Notes: generated from the sequence alone by a model not told the origin. A stretch of 39,159 nucleotides of DNA from Streptomyces sp. UNOB3_S3 (GCF_020740895.1 NZ_JAILXP010000017.1:1-39159), one strand, 5' to 3'. Positions 24,843 to 37,187 are shown, counted from the stretch's first letter. A program made the numbers and translations.

Positions 24843-26351
24843 TCAGCCCTCGACGCCGAGCTTCTCCAGGATCAGCTCACGGACGCGGGCCGCGTCCGCC
24901 TGGCCGCGCGTGGCCTTCATGACCGCGCCGACGAGCGCACCCGCCGCCGCGACCTTGCCCGAGCGGATCTTGTCCGCGATGCCGGCGTTGGCCGCGATGG
25001 CCTCGTCCACGGCGGTGCCGAGCGCGCCCTCATCGGAGACGATCTTCAGACCGCGGGCCTCGACGATCTCGTCGGGCTCGCCCTCGTCGTTGACGACGTG
25101 CTTGATGACCTCACGGCCCAGCTTGTCGTTGAGCGAGCCCTCGGCGATCAGCGTCGCGATACGGGCGACCTGGGCCGGCGTGATCGGCAGCAGGCCGAGG
25201 CCGATGCCCTCCTCGTTGGCGATGCGCGACAGCTCGCCCATCCACCACTTACGGGCCGACGCGGCGTCCGCGCCCGCCTCGATCGTGGCGGCGATCAGAT
25301 CGACCGCGCCCGCGTTGAGGATCGACTGCATGTCGTGCTCGGAGACGCCCCACTCCTCGCGCAGCCGGTTGCGGCGCACGCGCGGCAGCTCGGGCAGGCC
25401 CTTGCGCAGCTCCTCGACCCACTCGCGCGCGGGGGCCACCGGCACCAGGTCCGGCTCGGGGAAGTAGCGGTAGTCCTCCGCCTCCTCCTTGACGCGGCCG
25501 GACGTCGTGGAGCCGTCCTCCTCGTGGAAGTGACGGGTCTCCTGGATGATCGTGCCGCCGCCGTTGAGGACCGCGGCGTGCCGCTGGATCTCGAAGCGCG
25601 CGGCACGCTCGACGGAGCGCAGCGAGTTGACGTTCTTCGTCTCGGAGCGCGTGCCGAACTTCTCGCTGCCCTTGGGCATCAGCGAGAGGTTGACGTCGCA
25701 GCGCATCTGGCCCATCTCCATACGGGCCTCGGAGACGCCGAGCGCCTTGATGAGCTCGCGCAGCTCGGCGACGTACGCCTTGGCGACCTCGGGGGCGCGC
25801 TCACCCGCACCGGTGATCGGCTTGGTGACGATCTCGATGAGGGGGATGCCGGCGCGGTTGTAGTCCAGCAGCGAGTGCTGCGCGCCGTGGATGCGGCCGG
25901 TGGCACCGCCCACGTGGGTGGACTTGCCGGTGTCCTCCTCCATGTGGGCGCGCTCGATCTCCACGCGGAAGACCTCGCCGTCCTCCAGCTGGACGTCCAG
26001 ATAGCCGTTGAAGGCGATCGGCTCGTCGTACTGGGAGGTCTGGAAGTTCTTCGGCATGTCCGGATAGAAGTAGTTCTTCCGGGCGAAGCGGCACCACTCG
26101 GCGATCTCGCAGTTCAGCGCGAGACCGATCTTGACGGCCGACTCGACGGCGATGCCGTTGACGACCGGGAGGGAGCCGGGCAGGCCGAGGCAGGTGGGGC
26201 ACGTCTGCGAGTTGGGCTCGGCGCCCAGCTCGGTGGCGCACCCGCAGAACATCTTGGTCTTGGTGCCGAGCTCGACGTGCACCTCGAGCCCCATGACGGG
26301 CTCGTAGGTGGCGAGCGCCTCGTCGTACGACACCAGTTCAGTGACGGTCAC
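24843..26351 (-). CDS. gatB: Asp-tRNA(Asn)/Glu-tRNA(Gln) amidotransferase subunit B
   Basis: GatB binds misacylated tRNA and activates the acyl carboxyl with ATP in the GatCAB complex, which makes Gln-tRNA(Gln) and, in some species, Asn-tRNA(Asn). The 502-residue protein shows the cradle signature near the N-terminus ([20 protein letters not shown]), Cys residues in FCGCATELG and [15 protein letters not shown] for zinc, [25 protein letters not shown], and the C-terminal helical and YqeY-like domains. ATG at 26351 lies 25 nt after a small membrane-protein gene, itself coupled to gatA. Confidence 0.97.
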   Translation of the reverse strand: MTVTELVSYDEALATYEPVMGLEVHVELGTKTKMFCGCATELGAEPNSQTCPTCLGLPGSLPVVNGIAVESAVKIGLALNCEIAEWCRFARKNYFYPDMPKNFQTSQYDEPIAFNGYLDVQLEDGEVFRVEIERAHMEEDTGKSTHVGGATGRIHGAQHSLLDYNRAGIPLIEIVTKPITGAGERAPEVAKAYVAELRELIKALGVSEARMEMGQMRCDVNLSLMPKGSEKFGTRSETKNVNSLRSVERAARFEIQRHAAVLNGGGTIIQETRHFHEEDGSTTSGRVKEEAEDYRYFPEPDLVPVAPAREWVEELRKGLPELPRVRRNRLREEWGVSEHDMQSILNAGAVDLIAATIEAGADAASARKWWMGELSRIANEEGIGLGLLPITPAQVARIATLIAEGSLNDKLGREVIKHVVNDEGEPDEIVEARGLKIVSDEGALGTAVDEAIAANAGIADKIRSGKVAAAGALVGAVMKATRGQADAARVRELILEKLGVEG

Positions 26352-26376
26352 GGAAAACTAACCTCTCAGTCCCTGC

Positions 26377-26637
26377 TCAGCCCGCGAGGACGTCGTCGCT
26401 GTTCATACGGCGCAGCTCGCGGACGAGCAGGGCGACGCCGGTGACGATGGCGGCGGCGGAGACCACCGCGTCGACGAGCTGCAGGGTGTCCTGCTCGCCG
26501 CGCGCCTTCTTGGCCTGCTTGGCGACGCTGATGGCGCCGAACAGCGTGGTGCCGATGGACAGGTACGTGCCGGCCTTGGACTTCTTGAAGCCCTTGGCCT
26601 TCTTCAGCGCGCCCGACTTGCTCTCTTCGATGCTCAC
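26377..26637 (-). CDS. small membrane protein coupled to gatA
   Basis: An 86-residue protein. A Lys-rich N-terminus ([17 protein letters not shown]) leads to a weakly hydrophobic segment ([18 protein letters not shown]), a charged linker and one clear transmembrane helix ([18 protein letters not shown], about 56-73) with a short charged tail. The start GTG (26637) shares GTGA with the gatA stop, so translation is coupled to GatA. From memory, a small gene sits here in other Streptomyces (SCO5500), which supports it being real. No function is known; a membrane partner for the amidotransferase is one idea, unsupported beyond context. Confidence 0.82.
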   Translation of the reverse strand: MSIEESKSGALKKAKGFKKSKAGTYLSIGTTLFGAISVAKQAKKARGEQDTLQLVDAVVSAAAIVTGVALLVRELRRMNSDDVLAG

Positions 26638-28127
26638 AGTGCCGGTGCCTCCTCGAGAATCGGGTGGCCCCAGCGCTCGGTGAACGCGGCCTCGACCGCG
26701 GCACCGACCTTGTAGAGCCGGTCGTCCTTCATGGCGGGAGCGATGATCTGCAGACCGACCGGCATGCCGTCCTCGGGGGCGAGGCCGCAGGGCAGCGACA
26801 TGGCCGCGTTGCCCGCCAGGTTGGTCGGGATGGTGCACAGGTCGGCGAGGTACATCGCCATCGGGTCGTCGACCCGCTCGCCGATCGCGAAGGCGGTGGT
26901 GGGCGTGGTCGGCGAGACGATCACGTCGACCTGCTCGAACGCCTTGTCGAAGTCGCGCGAGATGAGCGTGCGGACCTTCTGCGCCGAGCCGTAGTACGCG
27001 TCGTAGTAGCCGGAGCTGAGCGCGTAGGTGCCGAGCATCACACGGCGCTTGACCTCGGGGCCGAAGCCGGCCTCACGGGTGAGGGCGGTGACCTCCTCGG
27101 CCGACTTCGTGCCGTCGTCGCCGACCCGCAGGCCGTAGCGCATGGCGTCGAAGCGGGCCAGGTTGGAGGAGCACTCGGACGGCGCGATCAGGTAGTACGC
27201 GGCCAGCGCGAGGTCGAAGGACGGGCAGTCCAGCTCGACGATCTCGGCGCCCAGCTCCTTGAGGAGCTCGACGGACTCGTCGAAGCGCTGGAGCACACCG
27301 GCCTGGTAGCCCTCGCCTCGGAACTGCTTGACGACACCGACGCGCATACCGGCGACGGAGCCGTTGCGCGCGGCCTCGACGACCGGCGGGACCGGGGCGT
27401 CGATGGAGGTGGAGTCCAGCGGGTCGTGGCCGGCGATCACCTCGTGCAGCAGGGCCGCGTCCAGGACCGTACGGGCGCAGGGGCCGCCCTGGTCGAGGGA
27501 GGAGGAGAACGCCACCATGCCGTAGCGGGAGACCGAGCCGTAGGTGGGCTTGACGCCGACGGTGGCGGTGACGGCGGCGGGCTGGCGGATGGAACCGCCG
27601 GTGTCCGTGCCGATGGCGAGGGGGGCCTGGAAGGCCGCGAGGGCGGCGGAGGAGCCGCCGCCGGAGCCGCCGGGGATCTTGGTGAGGTCCCAGGGGTTGC
27701 CGGTGGGGCCGTAGGCGCTGTTCTCGGTGGAGGACCCCATGGCGAACTCGTCCATGTTGGTCTTGCCGAGGATGACGACGTCGGCGTCCTTCAGACGCTT
27801 GGTGAGCGTCGCGTCGTACGGCGGGATCCAGCCTTCGAGGATCTTGGAGCCGACGGTGGTGGGGACGCCCTTGGTGGTGAAGATGTCCTTCAGCGCCAGC
27901 GGGACGCCGGCCAGCGGGCCGAGCTTCTCGCCGCGCTCGCGCTTGGCGTCCACCTCGCGGGCCTGGGCGAGCGCGCCCTCGCGGTCGACGTGGAGGAAGG
28001 CGTGCACCTTCTCGTCGACGGCCTCGATGCGGGCCAGGTGGGCCTCGGTGACCTCGACGGCCGTGAGCTCGCCGGAGGCGATCTTCTCGGCGATCTCGGC
28101 CGCGGTGAGCTTGATCAGATCTGCCAT
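26634..28127 (-). CDS. gatA: Asp-tRNA(Asn)/Glu-tRNA(Gln) amidotransferase subunit A
   Basis: GatA releases ammonia from glutamine and channels it to GatB. The 497-residue protein has the amidase signature: Lys in [15 protein letters not shown], then [17 protein letters not shown] and [15 protein letters not shown], with cis-Ser and nucleophile Ser in [12 protein letters not shown]. The C-terminal [12 protein letters not shown] and MSLPCGL segments are typical. ATG at 28127 has GGAGG within the end of gatC, 5 nt between genes, so coupling is likely. Its stop overlaps the next small gene by 4 nt. Confidence 0.97.
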   Translation of the reverse strand: MADLIKLTAAEIAEKIASGELTAVEVTEAHLARIEAVDEKVHAFLHVDREGALAQAREVDAKRERGEKLGPLAGVPLALKDIFTTKGVPTTVGSKILEGWIPPYDATLTKRLKDADVVILGKTNMDEFAMGSSTENSAYGPTGNPWDLTKIPGGSGGGSSAALAAFQAPLAIGTDTGGSIRQPAAVTATVGVKPTYGSVSRYGMVAFSSSLDQGGPCARTVLDAALLHEVIAGHDPLDSTSIDAPVPPVVEAARNGSVAGMRVGVVKQFRGEGYQAGVLQRFDESVELLKELGAEIVELDCPSFDLALAAYYLIAPSECSSNLARFDAMRYGLRVGDDGTKSAEEVTALTREAGFGPEVKRRVMLGTYALSSGYYDAYYGSAQKVRTLISRDFDKAFEQVDVIVSPTTPTTAFAIGERVDDPMAMYLADLCTIPTNLAGNAAMSLPCGLAPEDGMPVGLQIIAPAMKDDRLYKVGAAVEAAFTERWGHPILEEAPAL

Positions 28128-28132
28128 CGTGG

Positions 28133-28429
28133 TCAGTCCTCCCCCAGGATCTGCGGCACCTTGAAACGCTGCTGCTCCTGGGCGGGGGCGCCGGAGAGCG
28201 CCTCCTGGGGGGTCAGCGACGGGCGGACGACGTCCGCGCGCATGACGTTGGTCAGGGGCAGCGGGTGGGAGGTCGGCGGTACGTCCTCGTCGGCCACATC
28301 GGAAACGCGGGCGACCGCGCCGATGATCACGTCGAGCTGTTCGGCGAAGTGGTCGAGCTCTTCGGCCTTCAGCTCCAGACGTGACAGCCGGGCGAGGTGG
28401 GCGACCTCCTCGCGCGTGATGCCAGGCAT
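28133..28429 (-). CDS. gatC: Asp-tRNA(Asn)/Glu-tRNA(Gln) amidotransferase subunit C
   Basis: GatC wraps GatA and stabilises the complex. The 98-residue length and the motifs [19 protein letters not shown] and [14 protein letters not shown] are characteristic. The frame extends upstream to 28588, but ATG at 28429 has GAGG 8 nt before it and starts the conserved protein. It heads the gatC-gatA-small protein-gatB operon. A very strong hairpin lies 118 nt upstream, ending the rmdB transcript. Confidence 0.95.
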   Translation of the reverse strand: MPGITREEVAHLARLSRLELKAEELDHFAEQLDVIIGAVARVSDVADEDVPPTSHPLPLTNVMRADVVRPSLTPQEALSGAPAQEQQRFKVPQILGED

Positions 28430-28546
28430 GCAGCGATCCTCAAGGGTGGGATGTATTGGGTTTCGGCCCAATCCTATGGCTCCGGCGGGTGTGCCCGCGA
28501 AACGGTTTCGCTGCCGCTGGGCCGGGTGGTCCTTTCGGGGGCTTCG

Positions 28547-28641
28547 GGCGGTCGGGCACCGCCGGGCTCCCCGGCGGGGGTTACCCACCGTCGCGGCGGC
28601 GGTCAGCCCCCGCCGGGGAGACCGGCGGTGCCGAAACCGCC
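28547..28641 (-). repeat. long near-perfect hairpin between rmdB and gatC
   Basis: Arms 28547-28580 and 28607-28641 pair along nearly their whole length; the inner 22 nt have one mismatch and the outer parts differ only around 28553-28556. The loop is 26 nt. It starts 24 nt past the rmdB stop and probably terminates that transcript. It is far longer than needed, and its CCGGCGGGGGTTACCCACC core resembles the repeat at 8917-8936. The rest of the 235-nt gap (28430-28546) should hold the gatC promoter; I see no clear one. Confidence 0.7.
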
Positions 28642-28664
28642 GGGAGCCCGGGGCGTGCCGCCCG

Positions 28665-30764
28665 TCAGGTGACCGCGTCCTCCTCCGCCGGAGCCGACGT
28701 GGGGGCCGGGGCCGTGGCCAGGGGCTCGCGGCGGACGCCGGATTCGCGGAGGCGGAGCCAGGCCGTGGTCTCGTCCGGCGGCATCGCCGCCGCGACGAGC
28801 CAGCCCTGGACCGCGTCGCAGCCCAGATCGCGCAGCCGCTCCCAGGTCTCGTCGTCCTCGACGCCCTCGGCGACGACGAGGAGGCCCAGCGAATGGGCGA
28901 GGTCGAGGGTGCAGCGGACGATCTCGGCGTCCTCGTTGTCGATGGCGAGCCGGGCGACGAAGGAACGGTCGATCTTCAGCTCGCTGACCGGGAGGCGCCG
29001 CAGGTGGACGAGGGAGGAGTAGCCCGTGCCGAAGTCGTCGAGGGACATCTTCACGCCGTGGCCGGTGAGCCCGGCGAGCGTGTCGGCCGCGCGCTGCGGG
29101 TCCTCCAGGAGCACGTGCTCCGTTATCTCCAGCTGGAGCGCCCCGGGGGGTACGCCGTGCCGGGCGAGGCGGGCGGCGACGGAGCCGGCGAAGCCCGGGG
29201 TGTGGACGTCGCGCGGGGAGACGTTGACCGCCACGGGGACCTCCAGGCCCATGGCCCGCCACTTCGCCACCTGCCCGAGCGCGGTCTCCAGGACGTACTC
29301 CGTCAGCCGGGGCATCAGGCCCGACGACTCGGCGATCGCGATGAACTCGTCCGGGGAGACCCGGCCCCGCTCCGGGTGGACCCAGCGGACCAGGGCCTCC
29401 AGGCCCTCGACATGGCCGTCGAAGCCGACCTTGGGCTGGTAGTGGAGCTCGACCTCGCCGGCGTCCAGGGCGCGGCGCAGATCGCCGAGGAGGCCGAGCC
29501 GGTCGGGGGTGTTGCCGTCGCGGCGGGCCTCGTAGACCTCGACGCCGCTGCGGTCGCGCTTGGCCTGGTACATCGCCACGTCGGCCCGGCGGAGCAGCCC
29601 CTCCGCGTCCAGGGCGTGGTCGGGGTAGACGGCGACGCCGGCGCTGGCCTCCAGGACGAGGGTGAGCCCGTCCAGGTCGAGGGGGGAGCCGAGGTCGGCG
29701 ACGAGCGTCCGGGCGACCCGCTGGGCGCTGGTGAGGGAGTCGGCGGTGGGCAGCAGCACGGCGAACTCGTCGCCGCCGAGGCGGGCGGCCTCCGCGTCCC
29801 GGGGCAGGGCGAGGCGCAGCCGTTCGGCGATCTGGAGGAGCAGCCGGTCACCGGCGAGATGACCGAGGGTGTCGTTGACCGACCGGAAGCGATCGAGGTC
29901 GATCAGGACGAGCGCGGCGCGGGTCCCGGCCCGTTCGGCCTCGTCCAGGGCGGTCCAGGTGCGTTCCAGCAGCCACTGACGGTTGGGCAGACCGGTGAGG
30001 GGGTCGCGCAGTTGTTCCTCGGCGCGGGCGCGGGCGATCCAGAGGGTGGAGTCGAGGGCGATGAGCGGGACCGCGAAGAGGGGGAGGAGGACGGGCGAGT
30101 GGTCGGCGACGACCGCGATCAGCGGGGCGATGCCGAGGAGGGCGATGCCGACGAGGGCCTGCCGCATCAGGGCGGTGCGGGCGATGCTGGTCAGCGCGGC
30201 GCGCGGGGCCATGGACCACCAGAGGAGCGCGCGGGTGACGGCGAGGTAGAGGAAGGCGGCGAGGGCGATCTTGGGGGCGGCGGAGAGCTGCCAGGTGTCG
30301 GGCAGCCAGGGGCTCTCGACGCCGGCGGTGATCCCGCAGGCGGCGAGGCCGAGCCCGGCTGCCGCGATGCCGAGGATGTCGACCGCGCCGTGGAGTAATG
30401 CCTGCCGCCACCGGTGGCGGCGGGCGGCGGCCACCAGGGTGACGACCGCGATGCTGATCAGCACGGCCGGGAGCCAGCCGTAGAGGAGCAGGACGGCCAG
30501 GGTGAGGGCGGCACCGGATCCGGTGCCGCCCCACCAGCGGTCCCGGCCGAGGGCGACCAGATGGGCGACGATGAGCGCGGTGAGGGTCGCGAGCGACCAG
30601 CCGACGGTCTGCCCCGGGAAAAGGGCCCGGCCGGAGGCGACCGCCCGCAGCACGCCTACGGAGAGCCCGAGCGCGGCCAGGGCCACGCAGACCGTCGGCA
30701 GCCCGGGCGGGGAGAGCCGCCGCGGCCGCGATGCCGGTTCGGCGCTGTCGGTGGTGGGTTTCAT
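28665..30764 (-). CDS. rmdB: membrane GGDEF-EAL c-di-GMP phosphodiesterase, RmdB-like, TTA codon
   Basis: A 699-residue c-di-GMP protein with an N-terminal membrane block (several helices, about 20-240), then GGDEF and EAL. GGDEF is intact (330-334) but lacks an RxxD inhibitory site ([10 protein letters not shown] precedes it). EAL is complete: LEALVRW (455-461), [36 protein letters not shown]. So phosphodiesterase activity is expected. ATG at 30764 has AGAGGG 6 nt upstream; the frame is open to 30923. Codon 123 (30398-30396) is TTA, so translation should need bldA tRNA. Placement next to ligA matches S. coelicolor RmdB (SCO5495, from memory), which affects development. No PAS domain, unlike cdgC here. 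Confidence 0.9.
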   Translation of the reverse strand: MKPTTDSAEPASRPRRLSPPGLPTVCVALAALGLSVGVLRAVASGRALFPGQTVGWSLATLTALIVAHLVALGRDRWWGGTGSGAALTLAVLLLYGWLPAVLISIAVVTLVAAARRHRWRQALLHGAVDILGIAAAGLGLAACGITAGVESPWLPDTWQLSAAPKIALAAFLYLAVTRALLWWSMAPRAALTSIARTALMRQALVGIALLGIAPLIAVVADHSPVLLPLFAVPLIALDSTLWIARARAEEQLRDPLTGLPNRQWLLERTWTALDEAERAGTRAALVLIDLDRFRSVNDTLGHLAGDRLLLQIAERLRLALPRDAEAARLGGDEFAVLLPTADSLTSAQRVARTLVADLGSPLDLDGLTLVLEASAGVAVYPDHALDAEGLLRRADVAMYQAKRDRSGVEVYEARRDGNTPDRLGLLGDLRRALDAGEVELHYQPKVGFDGHVEGLEALVRWVHPERGRVSPDEFIAIAESSGLMPRLTEYVLETALGQVAKWRAMGLEVPVAVNVSPRDVHTPGFAGSVAARLARHGVPPGALQLEITEHVLLEDPQRAADTLAGLTGHGVKMSLDDFGTGYSSLVHLRRLPVSELKIDRSFVARLAIDNEDAEIVRCTLDLAHSLGLLVVAEGVEDDETWERLRDLGCDAVQGWLVAAAMPPDETTAWLRLRESGVRREPLATAPAPTSAPAEEDAVT

Positions 30765-30912
30765 GCCCGTCCCTCTCACAGCCGGCGGTGCCCGCGCCAC
30801 GGCAGGCGCACATCTCAACAGTAGGCCGCAGAAGGCTACGGCGGGCAGCGATCGGCAGCGGTTGCCCGAATGCGATCCGGCGTTCTGTAGCCATCTGGTA
30901 CGCGCTGTAGGG

Positions 30913-34233
<3,321 letters not shown>

Positions 34234-34239
34234 TCAGGA

Positions 34240-34245
34240 AGGGTA
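34240..34245 (-). promoter_or_regulatory. -10 box for possible leaderless metE-like/ligA transcript
   Basis: Minus-strand TACCCT (34245-34240) ends 6 nt before the GTG at 34233. No Shine-Dalgarno is visible and no good -35 is found. If correct, ligA is carried on a leaderless message. Confidence 0.3.
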
Positions 34246-34277
34246 CGAGAAAGGGGCCGCCCGGACGGGACCGGTTC

Positions 34278-34976
34278 TCAGCCGCCCGAGTACCCGGGGC
34301 GGACCGACAGGTCGTTGATCTCCGCGTCGCGCGGCAGGTCCAGGGCGAGCAGGATCGTCGAGGTGACGGACTCCGGGGTGATCCACTTGCCCGGCTCGTA
34401 CTCCTTGCCCTCCTGCTGGTGCACGCTCACCTGCATGGCGGTGGCCACGCGGCCCGGGTACACGCTGGTGACGCGCACGCCGTGGGTGTGCTCCTCGGCC
34501 CGCAGGGAGTCCGCGAGCGCCTTCAGGCCGTGCTTGCTGGCCGCGTACGCGCCCCAGCCGGGGTTCGCGCGCAGCCCGGCGCCGGAGTTGACGAAGACGA
34601 CGTGCCCCTGCGAGACGCGCAGCTGCGGCAGCAGCAGCCGCGTCAGCTCGGCGGGCGCGACGAGGTTGACGGCGAGAGTCCGGTTCCAGGTCTTGGGGGT
34701 CAGCTCGCCGATGTCCCCGAGGTCGGCGACGCCCGCGATGTGCAGCAGGGAGTCGATCCGCTCGGGCAGCGTCTGGTGGCCGAGCGCCCAGGAGAGCCGG
34801 TCGGGGTTGCCGAGGTCGGCGACGAGGGTGTGGGCGCCGGGGAAGCGCGCGGCGAGTTCCTTGGCCCGGCCCGCGTCGCGTGCGACGAGCCAGAGTTCGT
34901 CGCCGCGTTCGTGCAGCCGCCGGGCGACCGCCTCGCCGATGCCCGATCCGGAGCCGGTGATCACATGTGTTGCCAT
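34278..34976 (-). CDS. short-chain dehydrogenase/reductase
   Basis: A 232-residue classical SDR. Cofactor motif TGSGSGIGEAVAR (about 6-18), the acidic DLGN, the active-site strand VVFVNSGAGL (catalytic Ser) and YAASKHGLKAL (Tyr and Lys) are all present. PGRVATAM follows, typical for the family. Substrate unknown. ATG at 34976 lies beside a GGGGG stretch; the frame is open to 35132 but not conserved-looking there. It lies 44 nt upstream of the MetE-like gene on the same strand, so read-through from it is possible. Confidence 0.9.
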   Translation of the reverse strand: MATHVITGSGSGIGEAVARRLHERGDELWLVARDAGRAKELAARFPGAHTLVADLGNPDRLSWALGHQTLPERIDSLLHIAGVADLGDIGELTPKTWNRTLAVNLVAPAELTRLLLPQLRVSQGHVVFVNSGAGLRANPGWGAYAASKHGLKALADSLRAEEHTHGVRVTSVYPGRVATAMQVSVHQQEGKEYEPGKWITPESVTSTILLALDLPRDAEINDLSVRPGYSGG

Positions 34977-35083
34977 GCCCCCAGCTTGCCCCACCGCGCC
35001 GGGGGCGGACACCGGCCCCGTACGCCGCCTTCTGTCCCCCTGTGTGCCGTCTTCTGGCGAGCCGGACCCTACGGGCCGTTTTC

Positions 35084-35100
35084 CCATATCTCCGATATGG
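35084..35100. promoter_or_regulatory. palindrome CCATATC-TCC-GATATGG
   Basis: A perfect 7-nt inverted repeat in the 267-nt gap between the SDR and the first secreted paralogue (34977-35243). It is AT-rich against its surroundings and about 73 nt upstream of a candidate -10. A second symmetry, TTACCG/CGGTAA, lies at 35137-35142 and 35158-35163. Both could be operators; no binding protein is identified. Confidence 0.4.
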
Positions 35101-35172
35101 ATTCGGAATCTTATGGGTCGCGAACCGATCACAGTGTTACCGGCGGTATCGCAAAAGCGGTAATGGCATGCC

Positions 35173-35186
35173 TAGCGTGACGCGGG
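35173..35186 (+). promoter_or_regulatory. promoter -10 of first secreted paralogue
   Basis: TAGCGT (35173-35178) matches the Streptomyces -10 form. The stretch from here, TAGCGTGACGCGGGCTC, nearly repeats at 35794 before the second paralogue. The -35 region (TCGCAA at 18-nt spacing) is weak. Confidence 0.45.
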
Positions 35187-35243
35187 CTCACCGACGGCGT
35201 AACCCCCGCGTCGTTCTCCGTCATTTCACTGAAAGCAGCCATA

Positions 35244-35693
35244 GTGAAGATTCGCATGTCACGCACTGCCGCCATATCCGGATTCGTGATCATCGCCCTC
35301 ACCGGAGCGAGCGGCTGCGGCAGCGACTCGAGCGGGAAGAGCGACTCCTCGGGCTCGGGTTCCGCGGCCGCCGCGGCCGCCACCACCGACGGCTCGGGCG
35401 ACGGCACGAAGGACGTCACCCTCTCCGACTGCGCATACGTCGAAAAGCAGGGCATCGCGGCCAAACTGAGCGCCATGAACCCCAGCGCGACGGCCACTTA
35501 CAGCTACACCGTCACCGTGAAGTTCACCGCCCCGGACGGCTCCGCGATCGAGCCCCAGGACTTCTCGCTCCTGTTCGTCCGCCCCGGCCGTACGGACAGC
35601 CACGACATCACCGCCCCTTACAGCCCGAAGGCGGGAGCCCCCACAAAGGGCGCGAAGTGCGAGATCGCGAAGGTTGTACGCGGCACCGGCTGA
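35244..35693 (+). CDS. small exported lipoprotein, paralogue 1
   Basis: A 149-residue protein of unknown function. A short basic start and hydrophobic TAAISGFVIIALTGASG end in lipobox Cys25 (ASGC). A Ser/Gly/Ala-rich spacer (about 26-55) leads to a beta-rich domain of about 90 residues with the pattern DCAY ... GIAAKLSA-N-SATATYSYTVTVKFTAPDG ... YSPKAGAP ... KCEIAKV. The two Cys probably form a disulfide, and the fold looks immunoglobulin-like. The next gene encodes the same domain, so the pair arose by duplication. Start is GTG 35244; the ribosome-binding site is weak (GAAAG), and ATG at 35256 is an alternative. Confidence 0.75.
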   Translation: MKIRMSRTAAISGFVIIALTGASGCGSDSSGKSDSSGSGSAAAAAATTDGSGDGTKDVTLSDCAYVEKQGIAAKLSAMNPSATATYSYTVTVKFTAPDGSAIEPQDFSLLFVRPGRTDSHDITAPYSPKAGAPTKGAKCEIAKVVRGTG

Positions 35694-35770
35694 AAATATC
35701 CCGCTCATCCCTCTTCGGACGCCGTTCTGTCGCGGTCGTGTCACAGAAACAGCCGGTGCCCCGCTGGGAT

Positions 35771-35799
35771 TTGGCCATATGTAAACACCCCGTTAGCGT
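35771..35799 (+). promoter_or_regulatory. promoter of second secreted paralogue
   Basis: TTGGCC (35771-35776), 17 nt, TAGCGT (35794-35799). The bases that follow (GACGTGCGCTC) repeat those after the first paralogue's -10, and the leader length (about 55 nt) is similar. Confidence 0.5.
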
Positions 35800-35859
35800 G
35801 ACGTGCGCTCGTCAAATGATCAACGCATCGTCTCGTCACTTCATCGGGGGAGTTCACAT

Positions 35860-36483
35860 ATGAAGCTTCGTCATGTCCGCGCGACCGCCGTTTTCGGAAT
35901 CGCCGTCGTCGCCCTCACGGGCGCCCGCGGCCACCACGGCGCCAGCTGCGGCGGCGGATCCAGCCACCACAGCAGCGGCTCCTCCACGAGCGGGGGCACC
36001 AGCGGGGGCACGTCGACCAGCGGCGGTTTCAGCAGCGGCGGGACGACGGGCGGCGGTACCACCACCGGTGGCGCGACCACCGGTGGCGCGACCACCGGTG
36101 GTGGCGCCGGCGACTCCTCGTCCTCGTCCTCGTCCTCCGGCGGCTCGTCCGTCCTCGGCTCGAACGGCAGCGGCCGGGGCGGCGGCAGTGACGCCATGAG
36201 CGACATCAAGATCATGGACTGCGCCTACACCGACCGCCTCGGCATCACGGCGAAGCTCAGCGCCACCAACGGCAGCGCGACCCTCAAGTACACCTACCGC
36301 CTGACGGTGAAGTTCACCGACCCGGAAGGCAAGATCACCACGCGCTTCCCGTCCATCCCCTATGTGATGCCGGGCAAGACCGGCACGCTCGACGTCTCCA
36401 CCCCGTACGTGCCGAAGGCGGGCTCGCCGAGCAGCGGCGGCAGGTGCGAGGTCACGAACGTGACGCGGTCGATCGAGCGGTAG
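35860..36483 (+). CDS. small exported protein, paralogue 2, Gly/Ser/Thr-rich
   Basis: A 207-residue exported protein of unknown function. ATG at 35860 follows GGGGGAG by 7 nt. The signal sequence (KLRHVRATAVFGIAVVALTGARG) resembles paralogue 1, but the lipobox is disrupted: an insert (RGHHGA) separates the hydrophobic core from the next Cys, so lipidation is doubtful. A long low-complexity stretch of Ser, Gly and Thr (about 33-130) acts as a stalk or linker. The C-terminal domain (about 130-207) aligns with paralogue 1: DCAYTDRLGITAKLSATNGS, LTVKFTDPEG, TPYVPKAGSP, RCEVTNV. Both conserved Cys are kept. Confidence 0.75.
   Translation: MKLRHVRATAVFGIAVVALTGARGHHGASCGGGSSHHSSGSSTSGGTSGGTSTSGGFSSGGTTGGGTTTGGATTGGATTGGGAGDSSSSSSSSGGSSVLGSNGSGRGGGSDAMSDIKIMDCAYTDRLGITAKLSATNGSATLKYTYRLTVKFTDPEGKITTRFPSIPYVMPGKTGTLDVSTPYVPKAGSPSSGGRCEVTNVTRSIER
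36061..36105 (+). repeat. three 15-bp coding repeats in linker
   Basis: ACCACCGGTGGCGCG at 36061-36075 and 36076-36090 and a variant at 36091-36105, each encoding Thr-Thr-Gly-Gly plus Ala or Gly. Being in frame, they allow the linker length to vary by slippage. Confidence 0.85.
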
Positions 36484-36626
36484 GTTCCCAGCGGTAACCT
36501 TCAGCATTTTTCGCTCGTTTGGGCGAAGAACGCGCCAGCGGATGCGGGCGGCTCGCCAACCAGGGCAGAGTCGTCCGCACGTCGCTACCCTGGCGAGGGC
36601 CACGACCATGAGGGGAGGGCCACACC

Positions 36627-37187
36627 ATGACACTGCAGCTGGAGCGCCCGGTGACGACTGAGGAAATGCAGAAGTTCGAGGAGATCGACGAAGCATTCCC
36701 GGACTTGCACGCCGAGATGATCGACGGAGAGGTCTGCATCGAAACCGTGGTTACCCACAAGCACGGCCGTGCGGTGATGGCCATCGCACTGCAGCTCGGA
36801 GCGAACTGGTGCGTCACAACCGAGGTCGACACTGTCTACGAAGGCTGGCGCGGCACGACACTGCTTCGCCCTGATCTGGCCGTCTCAGATCCGTCGTACC
36901 TGGACGCCGACGTCGATCAGTTTCCGGCTGACGAGATCATCTTGGCTGTAGAGGTCACATCGAAGTCGAACCCCAAGAACGACACAGTCCGGAAGGTGGA
37001 GAAGTACGCCCAGGCCGGAGTGCTGTACTACCTCATCGTCGACCCCGTCGAAGGCAAGTGCCTGCTTCACTCACTCCCGGAGCAGGGTCACTATCGGGCC
37101 TTCACGGAAAGCGAGTTCGGCATTCCGGTGTCGATCGGAGCGCCGATCGACACCGAACTGAACACCACGGCCTTCCGCACCTACTGA
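36627..37187 (+). CDS. Uma2-family (DUF820) nuclease-like protein
   Basis: A 186-residue protein of the Uma2 family, which has a PD-(D/E)xK restriction-endonuclease-like fold. Core motifs are visible: Glu in HAEMIDGEV, Asp in [10 protein letters not shown], the Glu of [15 protein letters not shown], Lys in [12 protein letters not shown], and the strand YYLIVDP. Function is unproven; these genes multiply in Streptomyces and cyanobacteria without known targets. ATG at 36627 has GGAGG 9 nt upstream; TACCCT (36586-36591), overlapped by CCAGGG/CCCTGG arms, is a possible -10. Codon use is less GC-rich than its neighbours, hinting at acquisition. It overlaps mnmA by 7 nt at the 3' end. Confidence 0.82.
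   Translation: MTLQLERPVTTEEMQKFEEIDEAFPDLHAEMIDGEVCIETVVTHKHGRAVMAIALQLGANWCVTTEVDTVYEGWRGTTLLRPDLAVSDPSYLDADVDQFPADEIILAVEVTSKSNPKNDTVRKVEKYAQAGVLYYLIVDPVEGKCLLHSLPEQGHYRAFTESEFGIPVSIGAPIDTELNTTAFRTY

Noticed and set aside
26664..30398. A 1244-codon open frame antisense to gatA, gatC and rmdB
   Set aside because: It spans several unrelated genes and two intergenic gaps; a typical high-GC shadow frame.
36061..36105. A small CRISPR-like or VNTR array
   Set aside because: The 15-bp units are directly adjacent without spacers and encode an in-frame Thr-Gly linker.
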